Shown: positions 1 through 7,660 of the stretch, one piece after another
Numbering within the stretch: position 1 is the stretch's first letter
Layout of the letters: the number at the start of each line of letters is the position of its first letter
From: CAZDIO01 sp964505555
Lineage (GTDB): Bacteria > Bdellovibrionota_C > UBA2361 > SZUA-149 > CAZDIO01
Assembly: GCA_964505555.1 (NCBI GenBank)
Contig: CAZDIO010000158.1
Coordinates: 1-11,557, forward strand
Length of the DNA: 11,557 nucleotides
Direction of reading: 5' to 3'
The notes under the pieces: generated by a model
What the model was told of the DNA's origin: nothing
Seen by the model: the letters and a program-made list of their open reading frames with translations, nothing else
Database searches by the model: none
Position numbers and translations under genes: made by a program

Positions 1-35
1 AAAAAAACACAAAAAATTATTCGTTTCCTTCTTTG

Positions 36-60
36 CCCCCCCCCCCACGACAGGAAGGGG
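36..60. repeat. C11 tract with ACGACAGG, hairpin, left copy of an inverted pair
   Basis: Eleven C residues (36-46) are followed by ACGACAGG (47-54) and, after AA, GGGG (57-60). CCCC (43-46) can pair with GGGG (57-60) around a 10-nt loop, and a T-rich stretch follows (61-73). It could therefore act as a weak rightward terminator for a gene to the left of the window. The 19 bases 36-54 recur exactly, on the opposite strand, at 11490-11508. What is seen is the repeat and the pairing potential; terminator or repeat-family status is inference. Confidence 0.6.
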
Positions 61-150
61 TCGTTCTTTTCTTAGAAGCTCTAAGGCCCTACATAAGCAT
101 ATGCTTTAGCTGTTGCCAAAGATGAAAGGTAATCTGCTGTAATCAGGGAG

Positions 151-179
151 TTGCGAATTTTTGATTGAATCGCTAGAGT
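151..179 (+). promoter_or_regulatory. Candidate sigma-70 promoter for pcnB
   Basis: TTGCGA (151-156) and TAGAGT (174-179) are spaced by 17 bases, and each matches its consensus at four of six positions. Transcription would start at about 186, on or next to the chosen GTG, giving a nearly leaderless mRNA. This fits the lack of a good Shine-Dalgarno site before 186. The match is modest and could be chance. A 12-bp perfect palindrome (95-106, AAGCATATGCTT) lies upstream and could be an operator. Confidence 0.25.
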
Positions 180-185
180 CTAGGC

Positions 186-1793
186 GTGGTGATTGATTTT
201 CTTAAAGGTCGATTTTCGAAGGAACAATCGAAAAACGGAAGTGATGCAGACTCTCCCTCGCCCAGCCGGGTAAGTGGGGGTCCCTCTGTCCAAATTCAGA
301 ATTCAGTTGTTGTCGATGAAAAGCACGATCCGTTACTGATCGATCGTAAGGGACACTCGATCTCTCGAGGGATGATGGATCCTGATGCGCTCAAGGTAAT
401 GTATCGATTGCTCAATCATGGGTTCAAAGCATACCTCGTAGGTGGGGGGGTGCGCGACCTGCTCCTTGGAAAAACCCCCAAAGATTACGATATCGGCACT
501 GATGCTCGACCAGAGCAAGTTCGGAAGCTCTTTCGAAATAGTCGGATCATCGGTAGAAGGTTTCGTTTGAATCATATTTATTTCCATGGAAATAAGATCT
601 TTGAAATCGCAACTTTTCGCGCTCTCTCTGAGGAAGAGGAAGAATCATCAGAGGATCAACTTATCGTTACCTCTGATAATATCTATGGCGATCCGCAGTC
701 CGATGCGCTCCGACGAGATCTGACGATTAACGGATTATTTTACGATCTAAGTACCTACTCGGTTATTGACTACGTAGGGGGGATGTCTGATCTGCGAAAT
801 GGGATCATTCGCATGATCGGTGAGCCAGAAAAGCGTTTTCGAGAAGATCCGGTGCGAATGATTCGAGCGATTCGCCATGCCGCACGCACCGGTTTTCGAA
901 TTGATGAGCATACCTACAATGCGATAAAAAAATGCGCCCCACTTATCGAACTTAGTTCAAAGGCGAGAGTTTATGAGGAGTTTTTAAGGGAGTTTCGTGG
1001 TGGTTGTGCTGAACAGTCTCTTTCGATGCTTCATGAAACGGGGCTTCTTGGGTATCTTCTCCCATTTATTGAAAAAAGTTTCTCAGAAAAAGATAAACCG
1101 GCATTGCAGAGTTTGCAGTTTGCGTTGCGTTCAGTTGATGCGGCAATTAAATCAGGACGTGAAATCGAAGCTGGGGTCTTGTTTGCAGCGATGTTAATTG
1201 GTCATCACTTTCCAAAAGGCGAAAAAGTGTTTCACGCTCCTCCAGTATTGGAAGCGGTTTCTGAAGAGGTCGCTGAAGAAGCTGTTGAAGAAGTCACTGA
1301 AGAACAGGAAGGAGAAGCTCCGCAGCGGGAGATAGAAATTGATCGTTATTTTGAGGTATCCCCAGTGTTTGAGGAGACGGATTTTGCCGGGGGAGATCTC
1401 TTTCCAAAACTTCCCAGTGGTACTCAGCGACGTTCTCGACGTCGTGAGAAGGTTGCGCCAAAAAGTAAATTAAGAACATTGATTAATGAACTCTTTGCTG
1501 TTTTTGGCCTTCCTAAAAAACAACGAGAGATCATGGAGTATGTGCTCATTGGGCGCTATATGTTGTTTTGTGCAATGAAAGAAGAGCATCTGATATCAAC
1601 CATTTTTGATAAGTCATATTTTGACGATATCCTCCTTCTTTTGCGTTTGACGGCGGCAGATCAGCCGGCAAAAAAATGTCTGTTTTTTTGGGAGGAACTT
1701 CTTGATCAACAGAACTCAATTCAGTCCGGAGAGACTCATGACAGGTATCGACCCCGACGGCGCCGAAGGGGACGACGGCGGCCACGGTCATGA
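186..1793 (+). CDS. pcnB: Poly(A) polymerase I / PcnB-type nucleotidyltransferase
   Basis: The product is a class II nucleotidyltransferase that adds A residues to RNA 3' ends and so promotes decay. Residues 58-145 closely resemble E. coli PcnB as I recall it: HSIS then DALKVMYRL, the nucleotide-binding LVGGGVRDLLLG (84-95), catalytic Asp100 and Asp102 in KDYD, and EQVRKLFRNSR. RRDLTING (176-183) and REDPVRMIRAIR (219-230) follow. At 535 aa it is longer than E. coli PcnB (about 465). The extra length lies in a variable first 55 residues and an acidic Glu/Val-rich insert (about 357-377). The Arg-rich C-terminus (RPRRRRRGRRR, 522-532) parallels the basic tail of E. coli PcnB and probably binds RNA. 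The start is uncertain: adjacent GTG codons at 186 and 189 both lack a strong ribosome site. A CCA-adding enzyme is the alternative, but the motif match and basic tail favour PcnB. Confidence 0.93.
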   Translation: MVIDFLKGRFSKEQSKNGSDADSPSPSRVSGGPSVQIQNSVVVDEKHDPLLIDRKGHSISRGMMDPDALKVMYRLLNHGFKAYLVGGGVRDLLLGKTPKDYDIGTDARPEQVRKLFRNSRIIGRRFRLNHIYFHGNKIFEIATFRALSEEEEESSEDQLIVTSDNIYGDPQSDALRRDLTINGLFYDLSTYSVIDYVGGMSDLRNGIIRMIGEPEKRFREDPVRMIRAIRHAARTGFRIDEHTYNAIKKCAPLIELSSKARVYEEFLREFRGGCAEQSLSMLHETGLLGYLLPFIEKSFSEKDKPALQSLQFALRSVDAAIKSGREIEAGVLFAAMLIGHHFPKGEKVFHAPPVLEAVSEEVAEEAVEEVTEEQEGEAPQREIEIDRYFEVSPVFEETDFAGGDLFPKLPSGTQRRSRRREKVAPKSKLRTLINELFAVFGLPKKQREIMEYVLIGRYMLFCAMKEEHLISTIFDKSYFDDILLLLRLTAADQPAKKCLFFWEELLDQQNSIQSGETHDRYRPRRRRRGRRRPRS

Positions 1794-2587
1794 GTGAGCG
1801 TTCAGAGATGCACACCCTTGTTCTCTCTACGACGCGCATTTATCGCGAAGCGCTCAGCACTGCCTTTAATGGAACGAAGAAAAATTGGTGGGGAGCGTTT
1901 TTGCCTATTGTCTATGTGGCGATTATGGTTCCCGCGATCTTTCTCCTCTCCCCATTTGGTATGGCAGGAGGATTTGTATTGGGGTTCTTCATCGCCTGTC
2001 TTGTCGCTAATTATTTTACCCTGATCTCTGCCTCTGTGCTCCAAGAACGGATCTCGCCAAAGGAGCTTCTCCAGCGGAGTGGAGAGTTGATCTCGCCAGT
2101 AATTAGCGCCCTCTTTGCGTTGTGGATTTTACAGCTTATTGGGGATATGGCGTTTCGAGGGCCAAATCATGTCTGGTTACTAGTTTCCCTGAACTTCGTA
2201 GTGGTAGTGCTTTTTAATGCGCTCCCTGAAGTGATCTATCAATTGGGTGGAAATGCGAGTTATCTTTTTGGCACGGCCTTTTCATTTATGAAGGAAAATT
2301 TCATTGAGTGGTTTGTTGCGTTGTTTCTTATTTTTCTCCCACTGATTGTTTGGGACCCGCATGGGTTCTTTCTTAGTTTTGCAAGCTCGGGGCCGTTGGA
2401 GTTTCCGCGATTAGTGCTTACCCGGATGTTGTTAGAAATGCAGGAATATCCTCTGTCGATAGGTATTTCGTTGTTCTTACTGACGTTATTTGCTACGTTA
2501 TTTATCGGGGTGTTTCGTGGGGTGCTTTTTAAAGAACTTTTTCACTCAACAAGGAGAAAAAGAATCTATAACGAGCGTTTTCGGTAA
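1790..2587 (+). CDS. Hypothetical integral membrane protein, about six TM helices
   Basis: I do not recognise this 265-aa protein. Its start overlaps the pcnB stop by ATGA, so translation is probably coupled to pcnB. Hydrophobic segments that look like membrane helices lie at roughly 35-53, 58-82, 103-120, 127-147, 170-188 and 222-243. An N-terminal segment (about 8-34) resembles an amphipathic helix. The C-terminus is basic (STRRKRIYNERFR), suggesting a cytoplasmic tail. There is no signal peptide, no enzyme motif and no clear transporter signature. Short loops and abundant Phe, Leu and Trp suggest a compact bundle in the inner membrane. It sits between RNA decay and CMP-Kdo synthesis genes, which says little about function; a lipid- or envelope-related role would be a guess. 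An alternative in-frame ATG is codon 7. Confidence 0.8.
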   Translation: MSERSEMHTLVLSTTRIYREALSTAFNGTKKNWWGAFLPIVYVAIMVPAIFLLSPFGMAGGFVLGFFIACLVANYFTLISASVLQERISPKELLQRSGELISPVISALFALWILQLIGDMAFRGPNHVWLLVSLNFVVVVLFNALPEVIYQLGGNASYLFGTAFSFMKENFIEWFVALFLIFLPLIVWDPHGFFLSFASSGPLEFPRLVLTRMLLEMQEYPLSIGISLFLLTLFATLFIGVFRGVLFKELFHSTRRKRIYNERFR

Positions 2588-2628
2588 GAGCGGAAATTTT
2601 AAGAATTTAGCGGTTACGTCTTTTAATT

Positions 2629-3459
2629 ATGCCACACGTTCTTAGCAGAGTACTTGGGGTTATTCCAGCACGCCTTCAGGCATCGAGGCTCCCCGGAAAG
2701 CCACTCAAAAAGATACGTGGAAAAACACTTCTGCAACGGGTCTGGGAGCAAGCAAAAACCTCACAAAGTATCACGAATTTAGTGATTGCCACTGATAGTG
2801 AGGAGGTGCTTGCCCACGCACAATCTTTTGGTGCTCAAGCCGTAATGACGAGTGACTCGATTCAAACTGGGTCTGAGCGCGTTGCTGTGACCTCACAGAT
2901 TCTTGGGGAAGAGATGTTTTGTGCTGCAAATTGTGCAGGCAACCATACCGCTTCTCCGGAGGAGAGTTGGGATCTCATTGTTAACATTCAAGGCGATATG
3001 CCGTTTATGACAGGTGAAATTATTGATGGAGCGATCGAACTCCTTGCCGATGCTCCGGATCACTATTCAATGAGCACTGTTGCGATCCCAATTTTTTCAA
3101 AAGAATCCTTCCTCAACCCATCAGTAGTAAAGGTAGTTTTTGATGATGCGTATGAAGCGTTATATTTTTCCCGCTCACCAATTCCTTATCGCCAAGATAC
3201 TGAGCTTGCAAGTGGACAGCTCTATGGATACCAACATTTAGGTCTCTATGTCTTTCTTCCTGAGGCGATTCGCTTCCTGATGGTTACGCCACCAAATTTT
3301 TTAGAAAAAACGGAATGTCTTGAGCAACTGCGGCTCCTTGCAGGGGGGTATCAGATCGGGGTCCACGTTCCCGTTGACTACCCAGAGAGCGTCAGCGTAG
3401 AGGTCAATACCCCAGAGGACCTTATTGTCGCTGAGCAGATCGCGACTAAATTTGATTAA
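2629..3459 (+). CDS. kdsB: 3-deoxy-manno-octulosonate cytidylyltransferase (CMP-Kdo synthetase)
   Basis: KdsB couples CTP and Kdo to give CMP-Kdo, the donor for the LPS inner core; it is cytoplasmic. Family features in order are GVIPARLQASRLPGKPL (10-26, nucleotide-binding loop), VIATDSEEV (52-60), TGSERVA (80-86), NIQGDMPF (119-126, Asp123 as expected metal ligand), VAIPIF, NPSVVKVV (163-170), ALYFSRSPIP (177-186), HLGLYVF (203-209), LEKTECLEQLR (225-235) and VNTPEDL (259-265). Length is 276 aa against about 250 usually. The excess includes an insert at about 95-113 containing two Cys. Two conserved positions differ: the usual QGDEP reads QGDMP, and the usual VDTPEDL reads VNTPEDL. The gene starts 41 bp after the membrane protein with no strong ribosome site. 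The family call is firm; full activity is less sure. Confidence 0.9.
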   Translation: MPHVLSRVLGVIPARLQASRLPGKPLKKIRGKTLLQRVWEQAKTSQSITNLVIATDSEEVLAHAQSFGAQAVMTSDSIQTGSERVAVTSQILGEEMFCAANCAGNHTASPEESWDLIVNIQGDMPFMTGEIIDGAIELLADAPDHYSMSTVAIPIFSKESFLNPSVVKVVFDDAYEALYFSRSPIPYRQDTELASGQLYGYQHLGLYVFLPEAIRFLMVTPPNFLEKTECLEQLRLLAGGYQIGVHVPVDYPESVSVEVNTPEDLIVAEQIATKFD

Positions 3460-3664
3460 TTTGCCCGAAAAGTAGTATTATTATCACCTTATCATGAGAA
3501 AACCATGCCGTTTCGGACATGCAATGCATGGGAATCATTAAGAATTCAAGATATAATCCCAAAGTTCAGATTGGGAGAAATTCTCTTGTAGCTTACGTTT
3601 TATAAGATCAGTTAGGATGCCTCGGTATTAAGTGAGCGTATAACAATAGAGAAGGGAATTACGT
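3460..3664 (+). promoter_or_regulatory. kdsB-pyrG intergenic leader with candidate pyrG promoter
   Basis: A perfect TATAAT lies at 3552-3557. A poor -35 (TGGGAA, 3529-3534) sits 17 bases upstream, giving a start near 3564 and a leader of about 100 nt. A stem TCCCAA/TTGGGA (3557-3562 with 3571-3576, 8-nt loop) overlaps the -10. A second hairpin with a bulged A (3504-3521, core CCG-TTT-CGG) lies after kdsB, without a T-run, so it is not a canonical terminator. The pyrG ribosome site GAAGGGA ends 8 bases before its ATG. I see no GGGC-type initiation run like that used for CTP sensing in Gram-positive pyrG. Confidence 0.4.
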
Positions 3665-5386
3665 ATGGTATCGCGGCCAACAAAATACATCTTCGTTACT
3701 GGTGGGGTGGTTTCAAGCCTTGGCAAGGGTCTTACCTCATCCTCGTTGGGAGCGCTCCTTGAAAGTCGGGGGCTGCGAGTTACTATTTGTAAACTCGATC
3801 CCTATCTCAATGTTGATCCGGGAACGATGAGTCCCTTTCAACATGGGGAGGTGTTTGTCACTGATGATGGAGCAGAAACGGATCTGGATCTTGGCCACTA
3901 CGAACGTTTCATCTCAACGACGATGACTCGAGCGAACAACTTTACCGCAGGTCAGGTATATGACGCGGTTATTCGAAATGAGCGTCGTGGAGATTATCTC
4001 GGAGGAACCGTTCAGGTAATTCCGCATGTCACCGATGAAATCAAACGACGTATCTTACTTGCTGGCGAAGGATATGACATCTGTATCGTAGAAGTTGGTG
4101 GAACGGTTGGTGATATCGAGGGACTTCCGTTTTTAGAAGCAATTCGTCAGTGTCGTGCTGATGTTGGTCGTGAGCATGTAGTCTATATACATCTTACGCT
4201 CGTGCCGTTTATTTCGGTTGTCGGAGAGGTTAAAACCAAGCCTACCCAACACAGCGTAAAAGAGCTTACAAGCCTGGGAATTCAGCCAGATATCATTATT
4301 ATTCGAACCGAGCGCGCACTCGATACGAAAACCAAAGAGAAAATCTCGCTTTTTTGTAACGTTGCTGTCGATAGTGTGATCACGGCACAAGATGTAACCA
4401 ACATCTACGATCTTCCGCTGATCCTTCATGAGGAGGGGCTTGATTCACGGGTCTGTGAAAAACTTAACATCTGGACCGGTTCTCCAAACCTCGAACCATG
4501 GCAGAAGGTAGCTTCGGTGTACAAAGCTCCGAAAAATGGAACGGTATCAATCGCCATGGTGGGCAAGTATGTTGATTTGCGAGAATCTTACAAGAGTTTA
4601 AATGAAGCACTTGCCCATGGTGGGATCGCCAATGATTGTGGTGTGACGATTACTTATATTGATGCAGAAGAGATTGAAAATAGTGGTATTCCTGAATCAC
4701 TTCAACAGGCGGATGCGGTGCTTGTTCCCGGTGGATTTGGAAAGCGGGGCAGCGAAGGGAAAATTAAGGCGGTTGAATATGCGCGAAAAGAAAAGGTGCC
4801 TTACTTGGGAATCTGTCTCGGATTACAAATGGCGTTTGTGGAGTTTGCAAGAAACAAACTTCATCTCAAGGATGCTGCAAGCGCTGAATTTATCCCTGAA
4901 ACTCCGCATCCAGTGATTCATCTCATGGAACACCAGCGGAAAGTATCCGATATGGGTGGAACCATGCGTTTAGGAGCGTATCCTTGTGTTGTAAAGGAAG
5001 AATCTCTTGCAAGTAAAATCTATAAATCTTTGCAGATCTCAGAACGACATCGGCATCGCTGGGAGGTAAACAACAGCTACCGTGAGCAGTGCGAAAAAGA
5101 AGGCTTAATCATGTCCGGACTCTCTCCTGATGGTGAATTAGTAGAAATTATTGAAGCAAAAGATCATCCTTGGTTTGTTGGCGTTCAGTTTCATCCCGAG
5201 TTCACTTCTCGACCGCTTCGACCACATCCTTTATTTGTAAGTTTCATTCGTGCTTCGCTTGATCACCGAGCTCGCAAGGGAAAACCACGAGTAGAAACTG
5301 AAAGGAAGGGGAGTGATGGTGCCTCTGATGGAACGAATGTTGCTGGCGTTTCCACCCAAGCAGGAAGTGCCATGGCGTTAAGTTAG
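3665..5386 (+). CDS. pyrG: CTP synthase (glutamine-hydrolysing)
   Basis: PyrG converts UTP to CTP with ATP and glutamine; it acts in the cytoplasm as a tetramer. The N-terminal amidoligase domain (about 1-270) begins KYIFVTGGVVSSLGKGLTS (7-25, P-loop). It contains KLDPYLNVDPGTMSPFQHGE (43-62) and VEVGGTVGDIEG (142-153). The C-terminal class I glutamine amidotransferase domain has PGGFGKRG (355-362), the nucleophile Cys384 in GICLGLQ, and His510/Glu512 in QFHPEF. The RHRHRWEVN loop (461-469) is also conserved. Length is 573 aa against 545 in E. coli; the extra part is a Gly/Ser/Ala-rich tail (about 536-573) beyond the catalytic domain. The supply of CTP to KdsB explains its place among Kdo genes. 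All key residues are present. Confidence 0.98.
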   Translation: MVSRPTKYIFVTGGVVSSLGKGLTSSSLGALLESRGLRVTICKLDPYLNVDPGTMSPFQHGEVFVTDDGAETDLDLGHYERFISTTMTRANNFTAGQVYDAVIRNERRGDYLGGTVQVIPHVTDEIKRRILLAGEGYDICIVEVGGTVGDIEGLPFLEAIRQCRADVGREHVVYIHLTLVPFISVVGEVKTKPTQHSVKELTSLGIQPDIIIIRTERALDTKTKEKISLFCNVAVDSVITAQDVTNIYDLPLILHEEGLDSRVCEKLNIWTGSPNLEPWQKVASVYKAPKNGTVSIAMVGKYVDLRESYKSLNEALAHGGIANDCGVTITYIDAEEIENSGIPESLQQADAVLVPGGFGKRGSEGKIKAVEYARKEKVPYLGICLGLQMAFVEFARNKLHLKDAASAEFIPETPHPVIHLMEHQRKVSDMGGTMRLGAYPCVVKEESLASKIYKSLQISERHRHRWEVNNSYREQCEKEGLIMSGLSPDGELVEIIEAKDHPWFVGVQFHPEFTSRPLRPHPLFVSFIRASLDHRARKGKPRVETERKGSDGASDGTNVAGVSTQAGSAMALS

Positions 5387-5388
5387 TG

Positions 5389-5434
5389 TCCGTGAGAATT
5401 GGCTTTATTTCACGGATTATTTCATTTTTATTTT
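5389..5434 (+). terminator. Probable rho-independent terminator after pyrG
   Basis: Seven-bp arms TCCGTGA (5389-5395) and TCACGGA (5410-5416) enclose a 14-nt loop. They start two bases after the pyrG stop and are followed by a T-rich stretch broken by A and C (5417-5434). The loop is large and the tract is not pure T, so termination may be partial, which would let some transcription continue into kdsA. Confidence 0.5.
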
Positions 5435-5497
5435 ACTCTGTGAAAAACTGAAAAAAATGAGACACGCAGATCTGTTGTCTAGAAAAGAAGACACAGT

Positions 5498-6388
5498 TTG
5501 CAAACAGGTATGAATACAACACAAGCCGAAACTAAGCGCGTAGTGCAGATTGGTAAGGACTCAAGGAACATCATTGGTGGAGCATCCAAGCTTCTTGTGA
5601 TCTGCGGACCTTGTGTTATTGAGTCTGCGGATCATCTCTTATTTCTTGCTGAAAAAATCACCACAATCGCCCGACGGCTCGATCTCCCGATAGTATTTAA
5701 AGCCTCGTATGATAAAGCAAACCGAACCTCTTCCAAAAGTTTTCGAGGTATTGGCATTGAGGGTGGTTTGGAGCTTTTGGCAAAAGTGAGGTCAGAGTTT
5801 TCAGTGCCTATTGTTACCGATGTGCACACGGTGGAGGAGATTGTTCAAGCTGGTGAGGTGGTTGACCTTATACAAATTCCAGCGTTTTTGTGCCGCCAAA
5901 CGGATCTTTTGATTGCTTCAGGACGAACAAAAAAGCCGGTGATGATCAAAAAGGGCCAATTCGTCGCTCCAGAAGATATGGTGTATGCTGCAAGAAAGGT
6001 GGTTGAAGGGGGAGGGGACCAGGTGCTTCTCTGTGAACGGGGAGCGTGTTTTGGGTATCGGGATTTGGTGGTAGATCTGCGATCATTGCAGATCATGAGC
6101 GAAGCAGGATTTCCGGTAGTGTTTGATGCAACGCATTCTGTGCAGAGTCTTGGTGGGAGTGGGGGAGTTTCCCAAGGAGCAAGAAAATTTATTCCGGCAT
6201 TAGCTCGCGGAGCTGTTGCTGCTGGAATTGATGGGATTTTTCTTGAATGTCACGATGACCCTCAAAACGCAAAGTCTGATGCAGAAAGTATGCTGCCATT
6301 AGCAAATCTTGAAGGACTTCTTTCTGATTTAAAGCGTTTGCATGAACTACAGATGCAAACAGGCTATCGAAGTAGTAAGAGAGCATAA
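5498..6388 (+). CDS. kdsA: 3-deoxy-8-phosphooctulonate synthase (KDO8P synthase), metal-dependent type
   Basis: KdsA condenses phosphoenolpyruvate with arabinose-5-phosphate to Kdo-8-phosphate. Motifs are CGPCVIES (36-43), FKASYDKANRTS (67-78), FRGIGIEGG (82-90), TDVH (107-110), IQIPAFLCRQTDLL (125-138), KKGQF (151-155), FGYRDLVVDLRSL (185-197) and FDATHSVQ (209-216). Cys39, His213, Glu250 and Asp261 match the metal ligands of the Aquifex enzyme as I recall them. Metal-free enzymes such as E. coli KdsA have Asn at the Cys position. The start is uncertain: TTG at 5498 has AAGAAG (5485-5490) at good distance, while ATG at 5510 has only AGG almost touching it. Both give an intact enzyme of usual length. 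A hairpin (5472-5480 with 5489-5496) surrounds the ribosome site and may modulate initiation. lptC begins 3 bases after the stop. Confidence 0.95.
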   Translation: MQTGMNTTQAETKRVVQIGKDSRNIIGGASKLLVICGPCVIESADHLLFLAEKITTIARRLDLPIVFKASYDKANRTSSKSFRGIGIEGGLELLAKVRSEFSVPIVTDVHTVEEIVQAGEVVDLIQIPAFLCRQTDLLIASGRTKKPVMIKKGQFVAPEDMVYAARKVVEGGGDQVLLCERGACFGYRDLVVDLRSLQIMSEAGFPVVFDATHSVQSLGGSGGVSQGARKFIPALARGAVAAGIDGIFLECHDDPQNAKSDAESMLPLANLEGLLSDLKRLHELQMQTGYRSSKRA

Positions 6389-6391
6389 AGA

Positions 6392-7045
6392 ATGTTTTTA
6401 CGCATAAAGAAACTCCCAAAACAGCAACGATTCTTTCTTGGTGTTGGAGTGTTTTTTGTTATCGCCTTGGTGTGTTTGGCGGTGTATCGCTCGACTCGGC
6501 GGGTGGTGTTAATTTCTGGAAGTGGTTCTCAGCAGTCTTTGGAAACGATTCTTGGCTCTGCAAAGGAAGCAACCTTTGATGGAAGCGGGTTGCATTTACA
6601 GGATTTTCATCGAGTAGAGATGAAAAACGGTGTTCCTATTTGGGAGGTGTCTGCGAAGGATGCAAAATATCACGCTTCGGAACAACTTGCCTTTGTGACG
6701 GAGGCCACGGTACAAGTGTACCGAAATCAGCGAAGTGCGATTCGTTTTCGAGCTAATGAGGGGAAGCTCTTTCTTGATGGAAATGCGCTTCAAAAGGCGG
6801 AGCTTCGCGGTAATATTGAAGTTGCGGTTGGCGACGACATGAATTTAAAAGCAGATGTTGCGTTTTACGATCAAAAGGAAGACGCAATTACAGCAACAGG
6901 AAAAGTTACAATTTATGGTCCAGGGTATGAAATCTCTGGCCTTGGATTAACAATGTCACTTAGCGATCAAAAGGTAAACTTGTTAAGTTCTGTAGAGTCT
7001 CACTTTGAACCAAGCTCCCAAGCAACCCTTCCACCGATAGGTTAA
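6392..7045 (+). CDS. lptC: LPS export protein LptC
   Basis: LptC is the bitopic inner-membrane protein that receives LPS from LptB2FG and passes it to LptA. The 217-aa product has a basic N-terminus, one membrane helix (about 13-32, FFLGVGVFFVIALVCLAVY), and then a periplasmic beta-jellyroll-like domain rich in alternating strands. FHRVEMKNGVPIWEVSAKDAKY resembles the start of the LptC/OstA-like domain, and ITATGKVTIYGPGYEISGLGL resembles its end, where other members have a strand repeat. Length is close to E. coli LptC (191 aa). Sequence conservation in this family is low, so the call rests on topology, on domain pattern and on its place directly before lptA and lptB. The coding region starts 3 bases after kdsA, with AAGAGAGC near the kdsA end as ribosome site, so the two are probably translationally coupled. 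Confidence 0.9.
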   Translation: MFLRIKKLPKQQRFFLGVGVFFVIALVCLAVYRSTRRVVLISGSGSQQSLETILGSAKEATFDGSGLHLQDFHRVEMKNGVPIWEVSAKDAKYHASEQLAFVTEATVQVYRNQRSAIRFRANEGKLFLDGNALQKAELRGNIEVAVGDDMNLKADVAFYDQKEDAITATGKVTIYGPGYEISGLGLTMSLSDQKVNLLSSVESHFEPSSQATLPPIG

Positions 7046-7054
7046 AGATTCAAA

Positions 7055-7633
7055 ATGAGAAGGATAATTTACATTGTTTTGTTGCTCTTGATTCTGCCTC
7101 TTTTTTGGGACCAGGGATCTTGTTTTGCTGCAAATGGGAAGAAGAACGATGGCGATCGTCCCCCACTGGTGAAACTAGAGAATAATTCTGCTTCAAAACG
7201 CCAGCCACTCTATATTAAAGCGATGACTTTTCGTTTAGACGCAAAAAATCGAAACTTCACCTACGAGGGAAATGTTCAGGTATGGCAGGATGATATCTTG
7301 ATAACTTCTGATCTTATGCACGGCACGTATGATCAGAATAATAAGATAGAGGTTATTACGTGCGAGAAGAATGTGGTTATTACAAGAGGTGATTATTTAC
7401 GAGCGAGTGCAAATCGAGCGGTGTATCGGGTTGCGGCAAATACGGTAGAATTAACAGAGAGCCCGGAACTTCTTAATCGGGGCAATGCGCTTACTGCGGA
7501 TAAGGTAAAGTTGTATCTCGATGAAGACAGAAGTGAAGCAGAAGGCGATGTGCGCGTAAAGCTTATAGAGAATTCAGAGCCGGGGAAGGAAGGCGAGAAA
7601 TCGAAGGCAGGACTTACGAATTTATTAAAGTAA
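7055..7633 (+). CDS. lptA: LPS transport periplasmic protein LptA (OstA-like)
   Basis: LptA forms the periplasmic bridge between LptC and the outer-membrane LptD. The 192-aa product has a signal peptide: basic MRR, a hydrophobic core (about 4-17) and a likely signal peptidase I site after CFA (near residue 25). The Cys before it does not sit in a convincing lipobox. The mature part carries the OstA repeat pattern: PLYIKAMTFRLDAKNRNFTYEGNVQVWQ, then ITSDLMHGTYDQ, VITCEKNVVITRGDYLRASANRAVYR, ALTADKVKLYLDEDRSEAEGDVRV. These are successive beta strands that stack to carry lipid A. The charged C-terminus (about 170-192) looks flexible. The gene lies 9 bp after lptC and 27 bp before lptB, clearly one operon. 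Its own ribosome site is weak. Confidence 0.93.
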   Translation: MRRIIYIVLLLLILPLFWDQGSCFAANGKKNDGDRPPLVKLENNSASKRQPLYIKAMTFRLDAKNRNFTYEGNVQVWQDDILITSDLMHGTYDQNNKIEVITCEKNVVITRGDYLRASANRAVYRVAANTVELTESPELLNRGNALTADKVKLYLDEDRSEAEGDVRVKLIENSEPGKEGEKSKAGLTNLLK

Positions 7634-7660
7634 GTAAGATCTCATCCTCTGGGGTGTTTC

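Noticed and set aside
1546..1839. Leftward ORF of 97 codons opposite the end of pcnB
   Set aside because: It overlaps the conserved C-terminal region of pcnB and the start of the next gene; its composition fits an antisense shadow.
3557..3576. Attenuator terminator in the pyrG leader
   Set aside because: The TCCCAA/TTGGGA stem has no following T-run and overlaps the candidate -10, so it would not be fully transcribed.
4133..4429. Leftward ORF of 98 codons opposite pyrG
   Set aside because: It lies wholly inside the highly conserved synthase domain of pyrG; no independent evidence.
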